A stretch of DNA of 64,000 nucleotides from CAYTEO01 sp964436825 (GTDB lineage: Bacteria > Krumholzibacteriota > Krumholzibacteriia > LZORAL124-64-63). The stretch is taken from NCBI GenBank assembly GCA_964436825.1, contig CAYTEO010000004.1, positions 62,001 to 126,000 of the forward strand. Direction: 5' to 3'. Numbering within the stretch: the stretch's first letter is position 1; each line of letters starts with the position of its first letter. A program made the translations under genes and the position numbers. This document shows positions 59,466-64,000 of this stretch, piece after piece. The notes below the pieces were generated by a model. That model was not told the DNA's origin. It made no database searches and saw only the letters and a list, made by a program, of their open reading frames with translations.

Positions 59466-59927
59466 TCACTCCCCGGGGGCGAGGCCGCCCGGCCTGCGGA
59501 TCCGCTCGAGGCTGCGGACCAGCTCTTCCGGCTCGGGTGTCCCGATCAGCAGCGTGCGGCCGTCGGTCGTCACCAGCAGGACGCCGCGGTTGCCGGTGAC
59601 GTTCCATCGCCAGTTCCCCAGCGCCCACTTGAGCCCCAGTCCGGCCCGCAGCAGCATCCCCTCGACGACGTGGACCGATGCGATCCTCGCCAGGGGCACC
59701 GATCGCCGCGGCCAGCCGAAGGTGGCCCGCAGACCGAGCTTCTCCCTGTCGACGACGATCGTCACCGTCCCGAGGGCGAGGCCCAGCAGCAGGGCCGCCG
59801 GCGGGACGATCCAGCGCCACGGTCCGCTGTCGGGGGACCAGTTGACGGCACAGGAGACTGCACCGGCCAGGACGAACAGCAACATGATCGGCCAGCCGAG
59901 GAAGCGGCGCTCGTAGACGGGATTCAC
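59466..59927 (-). CDS. PH-domain-like membrane protein
   Basis: A 153-residue protein with two helices near the N-terminus (GWPIMLLFVLAGAVSCAV and WIVPPAALLLGLALGTVTI) followed by a beta-rich domain (VDREKLGLRATFGWPRRSVPLARIASVHVVEG, then GVLLVTTDGRTLLIGTPEPEELVRSLERI) of the bacterial PH type. The GTG at 59927 was preferred because GAGG lies 8 bp upstream; a GTG at 59936 would add three residues. Such proteins bind membranes or partner proteins. It sits between the SPFH and RHH genes, overlapping neither by more than a few bases, so they form a single transcript. Confidence 0.8.
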   Translation of the reverse strand: MNPVYERRFLGWPIMLLFVLAGAVSCAVNWSPDSGPWRWIVPPAALLLGLALGTVTIVVDREKLGLRATFGWPRRSVPLARIASVHVVEGMLLRAGLGLKWALGNWRWNVTGNRGVLLVTTDGRTLLIGTPEPEELVRSLERIRRPGGLAPGE

Positions 59928-59937
59928 GACGGCCACC

Positions 59938-60804
59938 TCACTGGTAGAGCGTGCCGGTGTTCAGGACCGGCTGCGCCGCGTGTTCGCTGCAGAGCACGAC
60001 CATCAGGTTGCTGACCATGGCCGCCTTGCGCTCGGCGTCCAGCTCGACGATGTCCTTCTCGCCCAGCTCCTGCAGGGCCAGCTCGACCATGCCGACGGCG
60101 CCCTCGACGATCTTCTGGCGCGCCGCCACCACGGCGCTGGCCTGCTGCCGCTGGAGCATGGCACCGGCGATCTCGGGGGCGTAGGCCAGGTGGCTCAGGC
60201 GCGCCTCGATGACCTCGACCCCGGCCCTGCCCAGGCGTTCCTGCAGCTCCCGTTCCAGGCGCTCGTTGATCTCGTCGGTCGTCCCGCGCAGGGTCAGCTC
60301 GTCCTCGGGACCGTCGTAGGGGTAGGCGCCGGCCAGGTGGCGGACGGCCGCCTCGCTCTGGGTCTCGACGTACTCCTCGTAGTCGTCCACCTCGAACATG
60401 GCCTGGGCCGTGTCCCGGACCCGCCAGACGACCACGGCCGCGATCTCGATGGGATTGCCGGCCAGGTCGTTGACCTTGATCTTCTCCCCGTTGAGGTTGC
60501 GGGCCCGGAGCGAGATCTTCCGCTTGGAGAGGAAGGGATTGGCCCACTTGAAGCCGTTGGTCCGGACCGAGCCCTTGTAGTCCCCGAACAGCAGCAGCAC
60601 CGCCGCCTCGTTGGGGTTGACGATGAAGAAGCCGACCATCAGGACGATGTCGAGCGCGAAGACGACGATACTGCTGACGATCTCGGCGACCGCCTCGTGG
60701 CGGACGCCGCGGACGAAGCCGTAGACCGACAGGCCCAGGACGACGATCGTCGCCAACAGAACCGGCCAACCGGACGAGATGCTGATCTCCTTTTCCCTGT
60801 GCAT
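59938..60804 (-). CDS. SPFH/Band 7 family protein
   Basis: A 288-residue SPFH (stomatin/prohibitin/flotillin/HflK) protein. Two N-terminal helices (GWPVLLATIVVLGLSVYGFV and IVSSIVVFALDIVLMVGFFIV) anchor it, then the SPFH domain follows (NPNEAAVLLLFGDYKGSVRTNGFKWANPF, NDLAGNPIEIAAVVVWRVRDTAQAMFEVDDYEEYV) and a coiled coil (EAAVRHLA, INERLERELQERLGRAGVEVIEARLSHLAYAPEIAGAMLQRQQA). SPFH proteins form oligomeric cages or rings that organise membrane microdomains and often associate with proteases such as FtsH. It is the first gene of the operon with the PH-like and RHH genes. Confidence 0.95.
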   Translation of the reverse strand: MHREKEISISSGWPVLLATIVVLGLSVYGFVRGVRHEAVAEIVSSIVVFALDIVLMVGFFIVNPNEAAVLLLFGDYKGSVRTNGFKWANPFLSKRKISLRARNLNGEKIKVNDLAGNPIEIAAVVVWRVRDTAQAMFEVDDYEEYVETQSEAAVRHLAGAYPYDGPEDELTLRGTTDEINERLERELQERLGRAGVEVIEARLSHLAYAPEIAGAMLQRQQASAVVAARQKIVEGAVGMVELALQELGEKDIVELDAERKAAMVSNLMVVLCSEHAAQPVLNTGTLYQ

Positions 60805-60838
60805 GACGAACCTCCGCGTTGGGGCGTTGGGGTCGCTG

Positions 60839-60877
60839 TGATGTCACGATGATATCACGCTGGTAGCATACGGTCAA
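60839..60877 (-). promoter_or_regulatory. SPFH-operon promoter with tandem TGATRTCA boxes
   Basis: On the minus strand TTGACC (60877-60872), 17 bp and TATCAT (60854-60849) form a good promoter 45 bp before the SPFH start. TGATATCA (60850-60857) overlaps the minus-10, and TGATGTCA (60839-60846) covers the start-site region, 11 bp away. Adjacent 8-bp boxes on one helix face are typical of ribbon-helix-helix repressors. Confidence 0.7.
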
Positions 60878-60907
60878 GGCTGCAGGTGGGTTGCAGGGAA
60901 GGGAACG

Positions 60908-60938
60908 GAAAAAAAGGGCCCGGCGCGATGCCGGGCCC
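60908..60938 (-). terminator. Intrinsic terminator after pepT
   Basis: On the minus strand GGGCCCGGC-ATCGC-GCCGGGCCC is followed by a run of seven T (plus-strand A-run 60909-60915). It ends the pepT transcript. Confidence 0.9.
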
Positions 60939-60966
60939 CTGTCCCTGGTCGCGGGGGATATGTCGG

Positions 60967-62250
60967 TCAGGTGCTCGCCGGGCCGGCGGTGCCTTCCCTC
61001 TCGGCCCAGACGGAGATCAACTGCAGGATCGTGCTGGTGGCCAGCTCCATGTCCTTGACGCAGACCCACTCGGTGAAGCTGTGGAAGCTCTGCTCGCCGG
61101 TGAAGAGGTTCGGCGTGGGCAGGCCGCGCGCGGTCAGGTTGGCGCCGTCGGTGCCGCCCCGGATGGAGCCCAGTTGCGGCTCGATGCCGACCCGGCGGAT
61201 GGCCTCGATGGCGTATTCGACGGCCCGGGGCTCCTTCTCCAGGTCGTACTTCATGTTCCGGTAGTATTCCTTGATCTCGAACTCGAAGGTCGATCCCGGC
61301 CAGGCGGCGCAGGCCTGCTGCGCACGCTCGCGCAGCAGCTGGGCCTTGACCGGCAGCTGGTCGAGATCGAAGTCGCGGATCAGCAGGTGGACGGTCACCT
61401 TGCTCGTGTTGCCCTCGATGCTGATGGGGTGGACGTAGCCCTGCTTCTCCTCGGTCGTCTCCGGCGCCATGTCCCGGGGCAGGGAGGCGATGAACTCGGC
61501 GGCCACCTTGATGGCCGGGACCATCTTGTCCTTGGCGTAGCCGGGGTGGATGTCGCGGCCGATGAAGGTGACGATGGCGCTGTCGGCGCAGAAGGTCTCG
61601 TTCTCCACCTCGCCGCGCCGGCCGCCGTCCATCGTGTAGGCCACCTTGGCGCCGAACTTCTCGATGTCGAAGTACTTGACGCCGGCACCCACCTCCTCGT
61701 CGGGGGTGAAGGCGACCTTGATCGTCCCGTGCTTGAAATCGGGGTTCTCGACGATGCGGGTCAGCGCCTCCATGATCTCGGCGATGCCGGCCTTGTCGTC
61801 GGCACCCAGCAGGGTCGTCCCGTCGGCGGTGATGATCGTCTCGCCGATGCACTCGGCCAGGTAGGGATTCTCCTTGGCCTTGATGACGACACCGTTGTTG
61901 GGCAGGGCGATGTCCCCTCCCTGGTAGTTCTCGTGGAAGATGGGATTGACGTCCTTGCCCGAGACCTCGGGGTAGGTGTCCATGTGCGCGATGAACCCGA
62001 CGGCCGGCACGTTCGCCAGGGCGGGGTCGTTGGCCGGCAGGGTGGCGGTCACGTACCCGTACTGGTCCATGGCGGCGTCGGACAGGCCCAGCTCCTGCAA
62101 CTCCTTCACCAGCAGGCGCCCCAGTTCCAGCTGACCGGGCGTGGAGGGATAGGTCGACGTGTCCTCGGCGGACTGGGTGTCCATCCTGGCGTAGGTGACG
62201 AAGCGCTCGGTCAGGGAGGGGAATCGCGAGTCGGGATTGCGGTCCAGCAT
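60967..62250 (-). CDS. pepT: Peptidase T (tripeptide aminopeptidase)
   Basis: A 427-residue M20-family zinc aminopeptidase that removes the N-terminal residue of tripeptides. The start at 62250 has GAGGAG 8 bp upstream. Metal and catalytic motifs are VGFIAHMDTYPEVSG (H and catalytic D), TLLGADDKAGIAEIMEAL (bridging D), FTPDEEVGAGVKYFD (catalytic E, metal E), YTMDGGRRGEVENETF, and the late SFHSFTEW (H). Length and sequence features match PepT (about 408 residues) rather than other M20 peptidases. It is monocistronic, ended by an intrinsic terminator on the downstream side. Confidence 0.97.
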   Translation of the reverse strand: MLDRNPDSRFPSLTERFVTYARMDTQSAEDTSTYPSTPGQLELGRLLVKELQELGLSDAAMDQYGYVTATLPANDPALANVPAVGFIAHMDTYPEVSGKDVNPIFHENYQGGDIALPNNGVVIKAKENPYLAECIGETIITADGTTLLGADDKAGIAEIMEALTRIVENPDFKHGTIKVAFTPDEEVGAGVKYFDIEKFGAKVAYTMDGGRRGEVENETFCADSAIVTFIGRDIHPGYAKDKMVPAIKVAAEFIASLPRDMAPETTEEKQGYVHPISIEGNTSKVTVHLLIRDFDLDQLPVKAQLLRERAQQACAAWPGSTFEFEIKEYYRNMKYDLEKEPRAVEYAIEAIRRVGIEPQLGSIRGGTDGANLTARGLPTPNLFTGEQSFHSFTEWVCVKDMELATSTILQLISVWAEREGTAGPAST

Positions 62251-62439
62251 ATGGTGTCTCCTCGCCTTGCGTGTGGCAGGGCGCGCCAGCGGAGCATCTG
62301 GTGGGGCTGCCCGCCGGGCAACGATCTGTGTGGGCGCTGGCGGCAACGATAGTCGATCCCACTGGGGGTGGCAAGCGGGACCCCCGACGGCGGCGGGGGA
62401 GCGCGATAACGGCGCGTTCGGGGGCTGGTGGTGTCCTGT

Positions 62440-63777
62440 TCAGGAGGCGGCGTGGACCGGGGCCCGTTGCGGGGCCTGCTGCTCGCCGCCGAAGCGGATC
62501 CCGATCCCGTGCAGCAGGGCGAAGGGCGGGATCCCGCCGATCAGGACCAGGACGTTGTCCGCCGGCACGACGACCCCACCGCCGGGGGTGGCCAGGGCGA
62601 CGCTGGTGGGGGTGATCTCCTGGACGGTCGATTCGGGCAGGAACGTGATCCTTCCGTCCGCGATGGCGCGCTCGATGCGCTCGGCGTTGCGCTTCTTGAC
62701 GCGCAGGAAGGCCGGCTTGCGGTAGGAGAGGGTGACCCGGGTCCCGGCCTGGGCCGACAGGCCCAGGGCGGCCTCGACGGCGCTGTCCCCGCCACCGACC
62801 ACCAGGACGCGCCGGTCGCGATAGGCGGCGGCGTCGATCAGCTTGTAGGTGACGTGGGGCAGTTCCTCGCCCGGCACGTCCAGCCTGCGCGGCGTACCGC
62901 GCCGTCCCAGGGCCAGCACGACCCGCCGTCCCCGGAACCGCTCGCCGCTCTCGGTTTCCACCGTGAAGTCGCCACGCTGCCCGGTGACGCCGGTGACCCG
63001 CAGGGGGTGGCGGATATCCAGGCCGAAGTCGCGGTGCAGTCGCCGCCAGATCTCCAGTAACTCCTCCTTGCTGTACTCCTCGCGGTCGAGGGTCCCGAAG
63101 CAGGGAATGGTCACCGGCTGGACCATGACGAGCTTGTGCCGGGGATACTGCAGGATCGTCCCGCCTGGTCCCTGCTGGTCCAGGACGATGCAGCGCAGGC
63201 CCTCGCGGGAGGCGGTCAGCGCCGCGCTCATGCCGGCCGGCCCGGCCCCGACGATCACCACGTCCCACAGGTCCGGCTCCCGCGACCGCTCCGGGTCCCG
63301 CGCGATGGCCCCGGCAACGCGCTCTCCCTGCCGGATGGCGTTGCTGATCAGGGCGAAGCCGCTCAGTTCGCCGCAGATGTAGATGCCGGGGACGCTGGTC
63401 TGCTGGTCCTCGTCGAGCAGGGGGATGTCATCGCGGGTCCGGATGTCGCCCAGACCGATCCTGATGGCACCGACCGGACACGCCTCGGCGCACTTGCCGT
63501 GGCCGATGCAACGGGCCCCGTTGATGACGACCGCCCGCCCGGAGACGATCCCCAGCACGTCCCCCTCGGGACAGGCCGCCACGCAGGTCCCGCAGCCGAT
63601 GCAGGCGTTGGCGTCGACCAGGGGATACTGGCCCAGCGGCTTGTCCAGGCCGAGGGCCGCCGACTCCCGCCGGCGGAGGGCCGCCTCCCGGCGATCGCGG
63701 CGAAAGCGGATCAGGTACGGGACCAGGGTCCCGGCCCCGATCGCCAGCGCTCCCAGCCAGATCAGCAGCGATTCCAC
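62440..63777 (-). CDS. Ferredoxin-FAD/NAD(P) oxidoreductase, membrane-anchored
   Basis: A 445-residue three-part protein. An N-terminal helix (SLLIWLGALAIGAGTLVPYLI) is followed by a 2[4Fe-4S] ferredoxin domain with CIGCGTCVAACPEGD and CIGHGKCAEACPVGAI, where the second set has GHGKC for the usual GCGxC (one cysteine replaced by H, so the second cluster may be altered or absent). A thioredoxin-reductase-like FAD/NAD(P) domain follows (DVVIVGAGPAGMSAALTA, VVLALGRRGTPRRLDVPGEE, RVLVVGGGDSAVEAALG). No CxxC redox pair of thioredoxin reductase is seen. It probably moves electrons between ferredoxin and NAD(P)H or a quinone-linked partner. The gene upstream is cut by the window edge. Confidence 0.88.
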   Translation of the reverse strand: MESLLIWLGALAIGAGTLVPYLIRFRRDRREAALRRRESAALGLDKPLGQYPLVDANACIGCGTCVAACPEGDVLGIVSGRAVVINGARCIGHGKCAEACPVGAIRIGLGDIRTRDDIPLLDEDQQTSVPGIYICGELSGFALISNAIRQGERVAGAIARDPERSREPDLWDVVIVGAGPAGMSAALTASREGLRCIVLDQQGPGGTILQYPRHKLVMVQPVTIPCFGTLDREEYSKEELLEIWRRLHRDFGLDIRHPLRVTGVTGQRGDFTVETESGERFRGRRVVLALGRRGTPRRLDVPGEELPHVTYKLIDAAAYRDRRVLVVGGGDSAVEAALGLSAQAGTRVTLSYRKPAFLRVKKRNAERIERAIADGRITFLPESTVQEITPTSVALATPGGGVVVPADNVLVLIGGIPPFALLHGIGIRFGGEQQAPQRAPVHAAS

Positions 63778-63792
63778 GGTGCACCGTCCCTG

Positions 63793-63999
63793 TCAGAAGC
63801 GATAGGCCAGTCCGGTCCGCAGGGACAACCCCTCCATGCTGTCTCCCCGGTCGTACTCCACCTCGGTCCGGACGTCGAGGCCACCGGGCAGCGGCCGCCA
63901 CCATCCCGCCCGCAGCCACCGGTCCCTTCGCGTCAGCCCCGACGTCCGGTAGGCGTAGCGGCCGGCGGCCAGTTCCAGGCGGTCGCCGCGGTCGGTGGC
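63793..63999 (-). CDS. C-terminal fragment of an outer-membrane beta-barrel-like protein
   Basis: The last 68 codons of a gene running off the right edge. Reading the minus strand gives alternating residues such as DRLELAAGRYAYRTSG, GLDVRTEVEYDRGDSMEG and the ending SLRTGLAYRF-stop. Beta-strands with alternating charge and a C-terminal phenylalanine are the BAM recognition signature of outer-membrane barrels. It ends 15 bp before the oxidoreductase ATG, so the two are probably cotranscribed. The specific family cannot be told from so short a piece. Confidence 0.65.
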   Translation of the reverse strand, partial: ATDRGDRLELAAGRYAYRTSGLTRRDRWLRAGWWRPLPGGLDVRTEVEYDRGDSMEGLSLRTGLAYRF

Positions 64000-64000
64000 C

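Overview
The window is a 64 kb piece of a very G+C-rich bacterial chromosome, most likely from a diderm of the FCB group. A subtilisin-like protease ends in a type IX secretion/FlgD-like sorting domain (NFPNPFNPTTTIRF), typical of Krumholzibacteriota, Eisenbacteria, Latescibacterota and Bacteroidota. The gene cut by the right edge ends like an outer-membrane beta-barrel (GLAYRF-stop). The G+C content and gene set fit Krumholzibacteriota- or Eisenbacteria-like lineages best; this is inference. A 100-N gap at 51638-51737 shows the source is a scaffolded draft, possibly a metagenome bin.

Layout. 1-2.7 kb: end of guaB, an MFS transporter and a DUF212 protein in one overlapping run. 2.8-10.5 kb: a secreted PPC-like protein, a class V aminotransferase-fold enzyme, DUF190, a nitronate-monooxygenase-like enzyme, QueG, an AmrS-type radical SAM enzyme, a hemolysin III protein and QueF. 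10.6-18.4 kb: a flippase, the exported protease/beta-helix protein, a DUF3524 glycosyltransferase related to the tRNA-queuosine mannosyltransferase, a HAD phosphatase and an esterase. 18.6-25.7 kb: an HTH protein with a STAS-GAF protein, then cdaA, folP, ftsH, tilS and a CAU tRNA. 25.8-31.3 kb: an IlvC-like reductoisomerase, a Yip1 protein and a MacA/permease/permease set without an ATPase. 31.4-37.1 kb: a leftward group with two alkaline-phosphatase-superfamily proteins, a small RHH-like protein, an unusual three-helix membrane protein and DUF423. 37.3-43.6 kb: a GT-C glycosyltransferase, a serine-less alpha/beta hydrolase, an MBL hydrolase, and a TPR protein with a degenerate peptidase-MA-like partner. 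43.6-49.3 kb: gltX, a holin-domain/phosphatase fusion, tRNA-Gln and tRNA-Glu, a peroxiredoxin and a PGM-like metalloenzyme. 49.5-56.9 kb: a membrane-anchored XRE regulator, a gap-truncated phosphoesterase, a KamA-family enzyme, TcdA-like, TatD and YycJ-like proteins, a sulfatase-fold protein and thioredoxin. 57-64 kb: a sigma54 activator, an SPFH/PH/RHH operon, PepT, a ferredoxin-FAD oxidoreductase and the barrel fragment.

Two themes recur. One is tRNA biology: QueG, QueF, the QTMAN-like glycosyltransferase, TilS, the TcdA-like enzyme, GltX and three tRNAs. The other is the alkaline-phosphatase superfamily, with five different members between 32.9 and 56.4 kb, two of them in one operon with membrane partners. 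Readable sigma70-type promoters (TTGNNN, usually 17 bp, TANNNT) precede several operons, some with palindromes in or beside the promoter. No CRISPR array, insertion sequence, integrase or prophage was seen; the window reads as core chromosome with several poorly characterised genes.
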